In this document: one piece after another, positions 44,875-53,677 of the stretch
How positions within the stretch are numbered: position 1 is the first letter of the stretch
Layout: every line of letters begins with the position of its first letter
Source: JARYLZ01 sp964388275
GTDB lineage: Bacteria > Bacteroidota > Ignavibacteria > SZUA-365
Reading direction: 5' to 3'
Length of the DNA: 64,000 nt
Assembly: GCA_964388275.1 (NCBI GenBank)
Contig: CAYLZD010000010.1
Coordinates: forward strand, 1-64,000
Position numbers and translations under genes: made by a program
Notes under the pieces: model-generated
What the model saw: only the letters and a program-made list of their open reading frames with translations
Databases searched by the model: none
Told to the model about the DNA's origin: nothing

Positions 44875-46728
44875 ATGTTGAAGAAAGTCGCTTTCTTCGG
44901 AATCACCATTCTCACATTCCTTCCCGCCGTGGAAACAACCGCCCAGGATGCCCGGCGGCAGGCCGGCGAAGCGGTCAGGGAAATCATCAGGGAGAAACTG
45001 AAGATTCCTGAAGCGGATTTCGCGCGATTGCTGGCAGGCGAAAATCCCGGTGTCCGGCATCGGCCGCTTCCAGACGCATCGGTGAATGCGCCGGATGAAA
45101 CGACGGTCAGCGGGGATCCTCTTCCGGAATCGGAAGTCCACGCGCTCATCAATCCCGCCGATCCTTCCAACATCGTTGTCTCGGCCATGCGCCTGAACTC
45201 CGGAAATCCCCAGGAAGCTTTGCTCTGCCCGATATATGTGTCCAAGGATTTCGGGCGGACCTGGATGAAAAGTTCCTTCCGCAACCTCCCGACCGAACCC
45301 GGCGCCATGGTGGCGGGCGGCGGCGATCCCATCTTTGCCGCCGACGCGGACGGAAAACTGTATTTCTCCTGGATAAATCTTTACCTCGCCGGCGGTTTCC
45401 GCCTGTACATGGCCATGTACTGGGCATGGTCGACCGACGGCGGCATCACCTGGCAGAGGGAGAAGAACGACGCGATAGGGAAGGTCGTCATGACCGATCC
45501 GATGACGGTCGAGGAGGCCTTCGACAAGCAATGGCTGGCGGTCGACCGGTCTGCATCGCAATGGCGCGGCACCCTCTACGCGGCTATGTTCCATCCGGAT
45601 ACCGCGGGTATCAAGGTGGCGGTCAGGCGCAAACCGCCGGACTCCGCAGCGTTCATTCAACAGTCCGTCCGCGTTTCTCCACCCGGACTCAAGCAGGTGC
45701 AATTCACGAGCATAGCCGTCGACGGCGAGGGGGGCGTGCATGTGACCTTTTTCGCTTCCGAGGACAGCGCCGTGTATGCCATGTATCATGCCCGGTCCAC
45801 GGACGGCGGTGTTTCCTTCGCCGCGCCCGTGAAGGTGTCGGACATCAACGTGCCGCGCTTTTCCGCGAACGACCGCAACGGCGGCATACCGGGCATTCAG
45901 GACAGACGGATTTACCCGGCCCCTCATCTCGTCGCCGATGTTTCCGGAGGATCCCGCAACGGTTGGCTCTACCTCGTCTGGGCCGCGAACGGAATAGCGG
46001 AGAAGGGCGCGAGCGGCATGGATGTTTGGCTCAGCGTATCCTCCGACAATGGCGCGACCTGGCGCAATCCGAAGGTGGTCAACGACGATCAACCCGGCCT
46101 TCCTGTGGATCAGTTCCATCCCAGCATCGCGGTTAACGAGGACGGCATTCTCGGAGTGAGCTGGTACGACCGGCGCGAGGATCCGACCAACATCAGCGGG
46201 CGCTATTACTTCGCGGTTTCCACGGACGGCGGGGAAACATTCTTTCCCAACAGACCGGCCGCGGGCATGCCCATGGATTTCACGCGGGCAGGCGCAGCCA
46301 ACGGCGGTTTCGCCATCGGCGAATACAATCAGCTCCTAATGAACAAGGAATACCTGATACCCGTCTGGGCCGACGGGCGGAACGACGACGGCAATCTCGA
46401 CGTGCTCGCGGCATTCATACCGATCTCGTCGGCCGCCGGCGCCGAGCGGGTGTGCACGGTCACGCCGTCGTTCTCCCTGGGCGCCAATCACCCGAATCCT
46501 TTTTCCGCCTCCACTCTGATTCCTTACAAACTTGCAGCGCCCGATTGGGTCCGCATCACCGTCTCAGACGCTCTCGGGCGAATCGTCGCCGAACTTGAGG
46601 ACGCCAGGCTGGAGGCCGGCGAGCATACGGCGACCTTCGATGCCTCGGCGCTTCCGAGCGGGACGTACAACGTCGCGATGCATACCGGCTCGGGCAGAGC
46701 GATGCGCGCCGTCACAGTGGTGAAATAA
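44875..46728 (+). CDS. T9SS-exported sialidase/BNR-propeller protein
   Basis: A 617-residue exported protein. ATG 44875 has AGGAG nine bases upstream and starts the signal peptide (MLKKVAFFGITILTFLPAVE). Residues about 70-510 form a beta-propeller with several Asp-box repeats (SxDxGxTW): SKDFGRTW, STDGGITW, STDGGVSF, SSDNGATW and STDGGETF. Sialidase-type catalytic residues are not clearly present, so it may bind or cleave another substrate. The C-terminus is a T9SS sorting domain, NHPNPFSASTLIP to AVTVVK. Confidence 0.85.
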   Translation: MLKKVAFFGITILTFLPAVETTAQDARRQAGEAVREIIREKLKIPEADFARLLAGENPGVRHRPLPDASVNAPDETTVSGDPLPESEVHALINPADPSNIVVSAMRLNSGNPQEALLCPIYVSKDFGRTWMKSSFRNLPTEPGAMVAGGGDPIFAADADGKLYFSWINLYLAGGFRLYMAMYWAWSTDGGITWQREKNDAIGKVVMTDPMTVEEAFDKQWLAVDRSASQWRGTLYAAMFHPDTAGIKVAVRRKPPDSAAFIQQSVRVSPPGLKQVQFTSIAVDGEGGVHVTFFASEDSAVYAMYHARSTDGGVSFAAPVKVSDINVPRFSANDRNGGIPGIQDRRIYPAPHLVADVSGGSRNGWLYLVWAANGIAEKGASGMDVWLSVSSDNGATWRNPKVVNDDQPGLPVDQFHPSIAVNEDGILGVSWYDRREDPTNISGRYYFAVSTDGGETFFPNRPAAGMPMDFTRAGAANGGFAIGEYNQLLMNKEYLIPVWADGRNDDGNLDVLAAFIPISSAAGAERVCTVTPSFSLGANHPNPFSASTLIPYKLAAPDWVRITVSDALGRIVAELEDARLEAGEHTATFDASALPSGTYNVAMHTGSGRAMRAVTVVK

Positions 46729-46846
46729 TAAGAAGCGTACCCGGATCCCGGCTCCCGCTTTCAAAGCGGCGCGGTTTTGCACTGTGCCGCTTCCGCATTA
46801 TCTTAAATGCAAACATCTGTCGCACACCTGCACATCGGAGGTTCCC

Positions 46847-47311
46847 ATGCCCGCACAGCGGTTGAAGGAATATCTCGACGACAACGGCGTAAAATATGTC
46901 GCCATCAAGCACTCGCCCGCATTCACCGCCCAGGAAGTGGCGCAGACGGCTCATATACCGGGCGACGAAATGGCGAAGACCGTCATCATCAGGATTGACG
47001 GCGAACCGGCCATGGCTGTTTTGCCTGCATCCTATCTCGTGGACTTCGAGTCGCTGAAATCCGCGATTGGCGCGTCGTCGGTGTCTCTCGCGACGGAGAG
47101 CGAATTCCGGAGTCTCTTCCCAGAATGCGAGCTCGGAGCGATGCCGCCTTTCGGCAATCTTTACGGCATCGATGTCTACGTCGCCGAACGCCTTGCCTCG
47201 GACGAGATGATCGCGTTCAATGCATGTTCGCATCACGAGGTCTACCGCCTGGCTTACAAGGATTTCGCACGGCTCGTTCAACCGAAAGTCATACGCTTCG
47301 CGACGCGCTGA
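46847..47311 (+). CDS. YbaK/ProX-type aminoacyl-tRNA editing protein
   Basis: A 154-residue cytoplasmic protein. GGAG precedes ATG 46847. It belongs to the YbaK/EbsC family of stand-alone editing domains that hydrolyse misacylated tRNAs (such as Cys- or Ala-tRNA(Pro)) and related adducts. Landmarks are KHSPAFTAQEVAQTAHI, EMAKTVIIRIDG (conserved Lys44), GAMPPFGNLYGIDVYVAERL and CSHHEVYRLAYKDFARL. Exact substrate class cannot be assigned. It lies directly before the DUF3883-like gene, 80 bases apart. Confidence 0.85.
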   Translation: MPAQRLKEYLDDNGVKYVAIKHSPAFTAQEVAQTAHIPGDEMAKTVIIRIDGEPAMAVLPASYLVDFESLKSAIGASSVSLATESEFRSLFPECELGAMPPFGNLYGIDVYVAERLASDEMIAFNACSHHEVYRLAYKDFARLVQPKVIRFATR

Positions 47312-47391
47312 AATCGTTCCATAGGCCGCTGCCGGTTTTCACGAAGTCATCCGGCGGCTTACATTTGGGGACATTCAAGAAGGGTCCACCG

Positions 47392-48327
47392 ATGCCGAGA
47401 TATTTTACACATTACTGGAACAACGCGATCGTCGAGTATGCCATGGACTCGGAAGAGGAGGAGTCGCCGCTCGAGGTTACAGCCGGCGACGGTCTCACCC
47501 ACTCCGGCGTCGCGGTAGGCGACGTCGTTTACATTATCAACGTCTTGAAAGGCGACCTGTTCCTGATCGGGCGCATGCGCGTGGGAGAGATCCTGCGCGG
47601 CCGCAGCAGCGCGTGGCGGCGGTTGAAGCATCGCGCGTGGGCGGCCGAGGAACATCTTGTAGCCGCGCGGGGCTCCGGAACTCCGCAGTATTTCTCGCGC
47701 GCCGTGACGGCGGCGGCACTGCGCAATCTCAGTTTCCTGGATCCCAACGGCCCGGTTCAACCGACATTTTCGGCCGGAGAACGGGTGGAGAAAAGGTCCG
47801 TTCGCGGCTTCCGTGAAATCGACGATGCTACGGCGCGGCTGTTCGACGAAATCCTTGCGCAGCCCATTTCCGACGATCGAGACTACGACGATGAAGAATA
47901 CGATGAGACAGAGGACGGCGACGGCCTGTCGGACAGCGATCTGAAGGATATTCAGGAAAAATACGACAATGCCGAACTGGTCGAACGCGTCGCGGATGCG
48001 GCCGCGGCTGCGACGGCGCGCGAACTCGAGGCGCAGGGTTACCGCTTCATCGGCAAGACCGATTCCTCCTCCGCTGGTTTCAACCTGCGCTTCCTGGACG
48101 GGGAGGACGTGGCGCATGTGATAGTGAAGGGCGTCGTAGACAGCGAACCCGCCTTCCTGATCACCGAACGCGAGATCGCCACCCTCGAGTCCGAGCACTC
48201 CGCGATGCTTTCAGTTGTTTCATCCGCTCTCTCGCGTTCGCCTGCCGTCGCAATCTGGACATCGGAGGATTTCTTCGACGAATTCGCCGTGCGGCCGGTG
48301 TTGTATGCCGCCAGGCGTGTGGATTGA
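47392..48327 (+). CDS. Two-domain protein: PUA/EVE-like plus DUF3883-like end
   Basis: A 311-residue cytoplasmic protein; AAGAAGG lies eight bases before ATG 47392. Residues about 1-70 (MPRYFTHYWNNAIVEYAMDS, VGDVVYIINVLKGDLFLIGR) resemble a small-molecule or base-binding PUA/EVE-like barrel. A long acidic linker follows (SDDRDYDDEEYDETEDGDGL, about 160-180). Residues about 205-305 look like the DUF3883 restriction-endonuclease-like fold (ARELEAQGYRFIGKTDSSSA, AHVIVKGVVDSEPAFLITER). Catalytic residues are eroded: the usual aspartate and glutamate positions read Asn and Ile, while the lysine is kept. Similar architectures occur in modification-dependent defence proteins. Assignment is tentative. 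Confidence 0.5.
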   Translation: MPRYFTHYWNNAIVEYAMDSEEEESPLEVTAGDGLTHSGVAVGDVVYIINVLKGDLFLIGRMRVGEILRGRSSAWRRLKHRAWAAEEHLVAARGSGTPQYFSRAVTAAALRNLSFLDPNGPVQPTFSAGERVEKRSVRGFREIDDATARLFDEILAQPISDDRDYDDEEYDETEDGDGLSDSDLKDIQEKYDNAELVERVADAAAAATARELEAQGYRFIGKTDSSSAGFNLRFLDGEDVAHVIVKGVVDSEPAFLITEREIATLESEHSAMLSVVSSALSRSPAVAIWTSEDFFDEFAVRPVLYAARRVD

Positions 48328-48427
48328 GGCGAAACGACCGGCTTCCGCCTCTCCGGGCACATTCCTGCGCTCGCACCGTAACGGATGCAGGTCTTATATT
48401 CGCATGGCACATAGAAAAAGGACCGGC

Positions 48428-50311
48428 ATGTTTAAAATTCCAATCTCGATCAGCATCTTCTTCGTGATTTCTCAGTGCGCCGGCGCGGCGCCGAAATCGC
48501 TCGCGACGTTCACCCCCGACAAACCCGAACGCGGCGCCGTCATCAAGGTCGTATATAATTCCACGCATCCTAAGGCGAAACTTCTCGGCGCCGGGACGGC
48601 CACGCTCGAAGTCCTAATCATGAGGAATGGCGAAGAACCTTTGCTCAAGGAGCTTCCACTCGACCGGAAAAGTTCAGCATGGACCGCATCCTTCAAACTC
48701 GAGGAGAGCGAGGCGCTCGTTTTGCTTTACAGGTTCGTATCGGATGACAAAACCGACGACAACGGACAGAACGTGTGGGCAGCCATGGTGCATGACCGTG
48801 GGAAGCCCGTTCGCGGAGCAGGACTCAGGATGGCTCAGCTGTTGCGCAGCGGCGGTTGGAGCGATTTTATGCTGAAGAAGAACACTGATGAAGCGAAGAA
48901 ACTTTTGGCGAACGAAATCCGGAACCACCCGGACGACTGGGAAGCCCGCGCGGCTTTGTGGTCCATGCGTCTCAGAGAGGAACCGGGAGAGGAGACTCGC
49001 CGGCTCATCGCCGAGGAAGTCGAGAGTGTTTACGCCGCTCACACGGGAGATGAAAAAACAGTGGCCGCCCTGCTGCCCTGGTTCGAGCGGGTAGAAATGA
49101 AAGAACGGGCGGAAGCCATACGCGCAGAGCACATCGGCGCGAATCCGCGCGGGAAAGTGGCCGAGGCATTGTGGCGCGCCGAACTGTCGAAAGAAAAGGA
49201 CCAGGCGAAACGGATGGGGCTCATCGACGGTCTATTGAACCAGTTCGACCTCGCGGAGAAAGACCGCGCTGCGCTGCAGGCGATGTACATAAACGCATGC
49301 ACGCAGGCCGGGCAATTCGAAATGGCGATTCAACTCATCGAAACGGCCCGCATCCCGGATCCGGCTCAGATGAATTCTGTCGCCTGGAAAATGATCGAAA
49401 GCGGATTCGACCTGGAACGCGCGATTGAGATATCCCGCCGCGCGGCGGATTTCGCAAATGCGCCGGAGCCTGAGAGGAAGCCCTCGCACATGAGCGAGAG
49501 GGCATGGAAAAAGCAAACCATTTCACAGCTCGCGGCAATACAACACACGCTCGGCACGGGCCTGTTGAAGGGAGGACGTCCTGAAGAAGCCCTGATGGCC
49601 ATGGAGGAGGCCTACCGTAACTCCCGAGGAGAAAACGCGGAAATAACCGAGGGCTACCTTGAAGCGCTGGGCAAATCCGGGCGTCTCACGGAAGTGCCGG
49701 ACGCCGCGGCCGAAGCAGTGCGCAAGGGAAAAAGCAGCGAAAAGATCATCGAACTATATCGCGGCGCTTACAAGGAAATACACGGGTCGGAAGACGGATT
49801 CGAAGCGGAACTGGCCTCCGCCCGCGAAAGCGCGCGACTCGCCCTGCGAAAAAAACTCGAAACCGAAAAATTGGATCTGCCGGCGCCGGCCTTTAAACTC
49901 AAAGCTCTCGACGGCTCGACGGTGTCCCTCGCCGATCTGAAAGGGAAAGTCGTGGTCGTAGACTTCTGGGCTACCTGGTGCGGGCCCTGCAAGGCGTCCT
50001 TCCCCTCGCTGCAAAAAGTGTACGATGCATGGAAGAACGATGGCCGCGTCAGCATACTTGCCCTGAATACATGGGAGAATGAAAAGGGCGAAAAACGGGA
50101 AGAGCTTGTCCGGAAGTTCATGCAGGACAATTCGTACTCCTTCCCCGTGCTGTACGATGAAAGGACCGTGGATGCTTACGGTGTAGCCGGCATACCAACG
50201 AAATTCGTAATCGGTCGGGACGGCCGCGTGCGCTTCAAGAGCGTCGGTTTCAACAGCGCCGGGGAAATGGAAACGGAACTCGACCTCCAGATCCGTATGC
50301 TGCTGGAGTAG
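48428..50311 (+). CDS. Exported TlpA-type thioredoxin with helical repeats
   Basis: A 627-residue exported protein; ATG 48428 starts the signal peptide (MFKIPISISIFFVISQCAGA). Residues about 25-120 form a beta-sandwich. Residues about 130-460 are helical TPR-like repeats (WAARAALWS-type, LGTGLLKGGRPEEALMAMEE). Residues about 480-620 form a TlpA/ResA thioredoxin domain with an intact WCGPC active site (C518, C521) and a cis-proline loop GIPTKFVIGRDGRV. Likely a periplasmic disulfide reductase. It shares architecture with the redox-dead protein at 5871-7496. Confidence 0.82.
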   Translation: MFKIPISISIFFVISQCAGAAPKSLATFTPDKPERGAVIKVVYNSTHPKAKLLGAGTATLEVLIMRNGEEPLLKELPLDRKSSAWTASFKLEESEALVLLYRFVSDDKTDDNGQNVWAAMVHDRGKPVRGAGLRMAQLLRSGGWSDFMLKKNTDEAKKLLANEIRNHPDDWEARAALWSMRLREEPGEETRRLIAEEVESVYAAHTGDEKTVAALLPWFERVEMKERAEAIRAEHIGANPRGKVAEALWRAELSKEKDQAKRMGLIDGLLNQFDLAEKDRAALQAMYINACTQAGQFEMAIQLIETARIPDPAQMNSVAWKMIESGFDLERAIEISRRAADFANAPEPERKPSHMSERAWKKQTISQLAAIQHTLGTGLLKGGRPEEALMAMEEAYRNSRGENAEITEGYLEALGKSGRLTEVPDAAAEAVRKGKSSEKIIELYRGAYKEIHGSEDGFEAELASARESARLALRKKLETEKLDLPAPAFKLKALDGSTVSLADLKGKVVVVDFWATWCGPCKASFPSLQKVYDAWKNDGRVSILALNTWENEKGEKREELVRKFMQDNSYSFPVLYDERTVDAYGVAGIPTKFVIGRDGRVRFKSVGFNSAGEMETELDLQIRMLLE

Positions 50312-50336
50312 ACGCGGCGGAACGAGACGTCCCGGA

Positions 50337-51194
50337 TCAGCCGCGGTAGTTTCTTAAACTGCCCTCGGCGATGGCTATCACCTTGTCCCGCAGCGCCTCC
50401 GGCGAGATCACGGCGACCCCCTCTCCGCGGCTCACGACCCAGGTGGCTATTTCATCGAGCGAGTTCACGGTGGTCTCGAAAATCACACCGCCGTCCCTTT
50501 CCTCGCCGACAATCTGCGACTCGAAAAGCAGATGCGGTTTGAGACGCTTCACCCATGTCGCCGACAGGCGTATCCGCACCCTGTGCGTTTCCGTGCCTAT
50601 CCAACTCCTGAACGAGTGCCTGAACATCGCGTCCCTTTCCTCCGACGTCGGTGGAGCGAAGGTCTTCGCAGTGGCCCGGGCGTCCTGTATTTTATTGAGG
50701 TGATACTGTTTGATGATCCCGTCGTTGACTGCCAGCACGCGCCACAGCCCTTCGCTTTGAAAAAGCATCAACGGGCATATGGCGCGGTTCCGCTCCGTCT
50801 CGCCTGCTTCCTTCTCGTAATCGATCACGACCATCCTTGAGTCCTCGACGCAGCGCTGCAATGTGACCACGAGCGTGAGGGCGCGGTTTCGGAGCCGGCG
50901 CACCATGGCTGCGGTGGCTTTGTCCACCATCTTGTCGGATACCGTCATGCCGAGGTACTGCATAATGTATTCCTGAAGCCGCTTATTGTCGGGCTGTGTC
51001 GAGACCTGCACGCCGCGGCCCCTGCTCGAGTGTATGTCTATTCCTGCGGCCCTGAGCTCTTTCAGGTCGCGTTTTATGGTCAATTCCTCGCAACCGAACA
51101 TGTCCGCCAGCTCGACGATCGAAGGCCCTTTCTTGCCAGGGCAGAGCCCGAGAATTTCTATTTGCCTCTTGAATTTGGACAGTTGTTCGAGCAT
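50337..51194 (-). CDS. WYL-domain transcriptional regulator
   Basis: A 285-residue regulator. Residues about 8-60 are a winged helix (HTH_11 type; PSIVELADMFGCEELTIKRD). Residues about 118-210 are the WYL domain (SRMVVIDYEKEAGETERNRA, with LWRVLAVND in place of WYL). The WCX-like C-terminus covers about 225-280 (RIRLSATWVKRLKPHLLFES, GVIFETTVNSLDEIATWVVS). WYL regulators often sense nucleotides or oligonucleotides and control DNA-damage or phage-defence loci. It is divergent from the ARPP-1 gene, with about 170 bases between, so that pair is its likely target. Confidence 0.88.
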   Translation of the reverse strand: MLEQLSKFKRQIEILGLCPGKKGPSIVELADMFGCEELTIKRDLKELRAAGIDIHSSRGRGVQVSTQPDNKRLQEYIMQYLGMTVSDKMVDKATAAMVRRLRNRALTLVVTLQRCVEDSRMVVIDYEKEAGETERNRAICPLMLFQSEGLWRVLAVNDGIIKQYHLNKIQDARATAKTFAPPTSEERDAMFRHSFRSWIGTETHRVRIRLSATWVKRLKPHLLFESQIVGEERDGGVIFETTVNSLDEIATWVVSRGEGVAVISPEALRDKVIAIAEGSLRNYRG

Positions 51195-51363
51195 GCCTAC
51201 CCCGCTGAATGTTCTTGATAATGCCGGCTGAAACGGGGTTCACTTCCGGTCCGCGTTGCCGGGATCCGATAAACATTTGTACGGATTGAAAAAGTATCAT
51301 CGGATGATACCGATAGGAGAGTCGCGGACCCGTAGATTGCCGGGGAATAAAAAGGAGGAACGC

Positions 51364-52290
51364 ATGAACATCACGCCCGTCGATTTCCGTTGCATCCGCG
51401 CTCTCGGTGTGGCGCAGTTCTCTACGGAATCGCACGACACTTTTCAATATATCAGCGTCGGCGTTGCGATGAAAGACGAACTGATCAAATTGCGCGAAGT
51501 CGGGGACGCCGGAAGCGTCAACCACATCCTGGTGCTCAACGATTCGGAGTTGCCGGTGTTCATAATGGACGGCGATATACTCCTGGGCGCAAAACAGAAT
51601 CGAGTGGTCAACACATCCATCCTCCTGACGCCGAAATCGAAGACGACCATTCCGGTGAGCTGCATAGAAAGCGGCCGCTGGCGGAACGTGTCGCCTTTCT
51701 TCAGCCCGTCGTATTTCGCCGCCCCGATGTCCCTGCGGTCCTCCAAGTCCAGACAGGTGTCGGACAATCTGTACCGCCGCCGCGGGCATACTTCGGATCA
51801 GGGCATGATATGGAACATGGTGTCCGAACTGCACGAAACGCATAAGACCAGTTCTCCCACCGAATCTCTCAGCGATCTTTTTGACAGCCGGGAAAGCGAG
51901 TTCACGTCCTTCGTGGAGGGATTCACCGCCTCGGCTGACGCCAACGCCCTTGCGATTTTCGAGGGACATGAACTGCTCTCCTTGGACATATTCAACCGCA
52001 GGGAAGTTTACGCGGAGTATTTCGGAAAAATTCTGCGCGGCGCGGCGGTGGACTTGTATTCGGCTAAACGGGAAGGAGCGGCGCCGGGAGAGGCGGAGGC
52101 GTTCTATAAAGCCGCGGAGAATCTGGACACGCTCGAAGCCCTGCCGCGCGACACCCACGCGGGCGTCTCGATGGGCACTGAACATCGCTTCTCCGATGAC
52201 GCGCGGGTCGGCTTCTCGCTGTACTGCGAAGAGCACCTGATTCACTTCAGCGCAGTCCGCAATGAAAAGGACAAACACATCTGCTCGTGA
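51364..52290 (+). CDS. ARPP-1 domain protein
   Basis: A 308-residue cytoplasmic protein; AAGGAGG lies seven bases before ATG 51364. It matches the ARPP-1 pattern: DGDILLGAKQNRVVNTSILL and CIESGRW, with an initial beta segment IRALGVAQFST. ARPP-1 proteins were named from associations with ARG and rhodanese-phosphatase-type proteins and appear in NAD/ADP-ribose- and immunity-linked loci in comparative studies; the biochemical activity is not established to my knowledge. It is divergent from the WYL regulator. Confidence 0.72.
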   Translation: MNITPVDFRCIRALGVAQFSTESHDTFQYISVGVAMKDELIKLREVGDAGSVNHILVLNDSELPVFIMDGDILLGAKQNRVVNTSILLTPKSKTTIPVSCIESGRWRNVSPFFSPSYFAAPMSLRSSKSRQVSDNLYRRRGHTSDQGMIWNMVSELHETHKTSSPTESLSDLFDSRESEFTSFVEGFTASADANALAIFEGHELLSLDIFNRREVYAEYFGKILRGAAVDLYSAKREGAAPGEAEAFYKAAENLDTLEALPRDTHAGVSMGTEHRFSDDARVGFSLYCEEHLIHFSAVRNEKDKHICS

Positions 52291-52816
52291 CCGGGACTTC
52301 CGTCAGTCCGGCCGCAGCTCCGGCGGGGAGGCAACGGAGCGGCTCGGCCGGGTTCACGAACCGGCCCGCGTTTCCCGTGAACTTTCACAACATGTTTGTG
52401 AATCGAATTCACGCACCGACATCCGTGAACCGGTCCTGCCGGACGGTTCCGGATAAAAAAGGGAATTCCGCATCAGTTTCGGATGTTAATATGGATATAG
52501 ACCGGACTTCAATTGGCACGCTTATTGGAGTTAAATATTCAGACACAGGAATTCCGGCGGATTTTCGGTACACGATTACGGACGCCACGAAGCCGGCCGG
52601 GCCATTTCTCAACAAAGACGAGAGTCTCATGAAAACTTGACACTTCCCGATACTGCAGCCGCATTGCGGTGCGGGAGCGGCGCGCGAAGCGTCGTATCGA
52701 ACCCGGGATGCGCGGAGAGCGGCTCCCCGGCATCCGACAACCGCTGAACGACCGGCGCCCGGCAAGGGCGACCGGGGAAACAGATCCCGGAATGCAGTAT
52801 CAAAAAGGAGGTCGTC
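52291..52816. other. Intergenic region before the GldLM-like operon
   Basis: About 526 bases with no protein-like frame. It should contain the promoter of the operon starting at 52817. A strong AAGGAGG lies at 52804-52810. No terminator, RNA gene or repeat was seen. Confidence 0.4.
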
Positions 52817-53677
52817 ATGAAAATCCTACCCGCCGCGTTTGCGGTATTGCTCTGTTGCGCAGCGGCAGCCGCGCAGCAAACCGAGACGCTTCCGACACTC
52901 AAAGCCCGCATAGCCGCCGAACAGCCGCGGCGCGACCTCAGCCGCCTGAACGTGGATGAACTCGAACGGCTTCAGGCCTCGCCCGGCGGCGTGTCCGGCA
53001 ATCTCTGGTCGCCGGAATTCGTCCTCAAAGTCGGCTCCTCCACTTTCATTGTGAACATGAGGCGGATCTCCGCCGTCGCGGCCGTCTGCGCGGCTGTAGT
53101 GCTGCTGTATTTCACTCCGCTCGGATTCGTGCTTTTCAGAGGACGCGCCCATACGCTGCTCGGGAACATACTCGCCGGCACGGGCCTGGCCCGCGAATTC
53201 GGCGAACACTTGAAACGTGAACCCAAGCTGTGCCTTTCCCGCGCCGGCGGCGCACGCATGGCGTTCGTCATGTACATGCGCTCGCATTTCATCGCCGAGT
53301 ATAAAAACAACGTGACCGCCGCCGCGTTTCTCGGAACAGCCTTCCTCATCATGGTGATCGGACTTCGCGGGATCAAATTTCTGACTCCGCATCAACCCGA
53401 TCTGGTGATCATCGCCATCATGGTGGAAATGTCGGTGCTGTGCCTGCTTGGCCTGACGACTTGGTATGAGAAGTCCGGCTCGCCTGCCGGCACGACGGCC
53501 GTCGCAGTGGAAACAATCGGCGAGCTGAGCTTCGATCAGTTCAAGCAAACTCTGCTGCAGTTCATCGACGAGTGGGAGACCCGGCAGCGCGCCGCGCAGG
53601 GACCCGGCGCGGCGACGGCCGGATTCACCGGACGCTCGACATCGGATTTGTTCGGGTCCGGGAGGGAACGGTCATGA
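52817..53677 (+). CDS. GldL-like motor stator subunit (divergent)
   Basis: A 286-residue inner-membrane protein. After a signal-like start (MKILPAAFAVLLCCAAAAAQ) come membrane helices at about residues 83-106, 168-187 and 195-215, and a cytoplasmic C-terminus (FDQFKQTLLQFIDEWETRQR). The last two form a tight hairpin, LGTAFLIMVIGLRGIKF and VIIAIMVEMSVLCLLGL, with a glutamate (Glu204) in the second helix. T9SS GldL has a conserved helix hairpin with a key glutamate in its second helix that is proposed to carry protons. The GldM-like gene follows with an ATGA overlap. Positively charged residues on 107-165 fit the predicted topology. Sequence identity to true GldL is not evident, so this is structural inference. 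Confidence 0.55.
   Translation: MKILPAAFAVLLCCAAAAAQQTETLPTLKARIAAEQPRRDLSRLNVDELERLQASPGGVSGNLWSPEFVLKVGSSTFIVNMRRISAVAAVCAAVVLLYFTPLGFVLFRGRAHTLLGNILAGTGLAREFGEHLKREPKLCLSRAGGARMAFVMYMRSHFIAEYKNNVTAAAFLGTAFLIMVIGLRGIKFLTPHQPDLVIIAIMVEMSVLCLLGLTTWYEKSGSPAGTTAVAVETIGELSFDQFKQTLLQFIDEWETRQRAAQGPGAATAGFTGRSTSDLFGSGRERS

Noticed and set aside
44761..46119. 452-codon minus-strand frame opposite the BNR T9SS gene
   Set aside because: Antisense shadow of a clear Asp-box protein; translation has no recognisable motif.
46754..46790. Terminator after the BNR gene (CCGCTTTCAAAGCGG, then GCGGTTTT)
   Set aside because: Stem is only about 5 bp and the T-tract is four bases and displaced; too weak to list.
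50983..52278. 431-codon minus-strand frame over the WYL start and ARPP-1 gene
   Set aside because: Overlaps two well-supported genes; no family pattern.
52291..52640. 117-codon frame after the ARPP-1 gene
   Set aside because: No ribosome-binding site, no domain pattern and biased composition; treated as intergenic.
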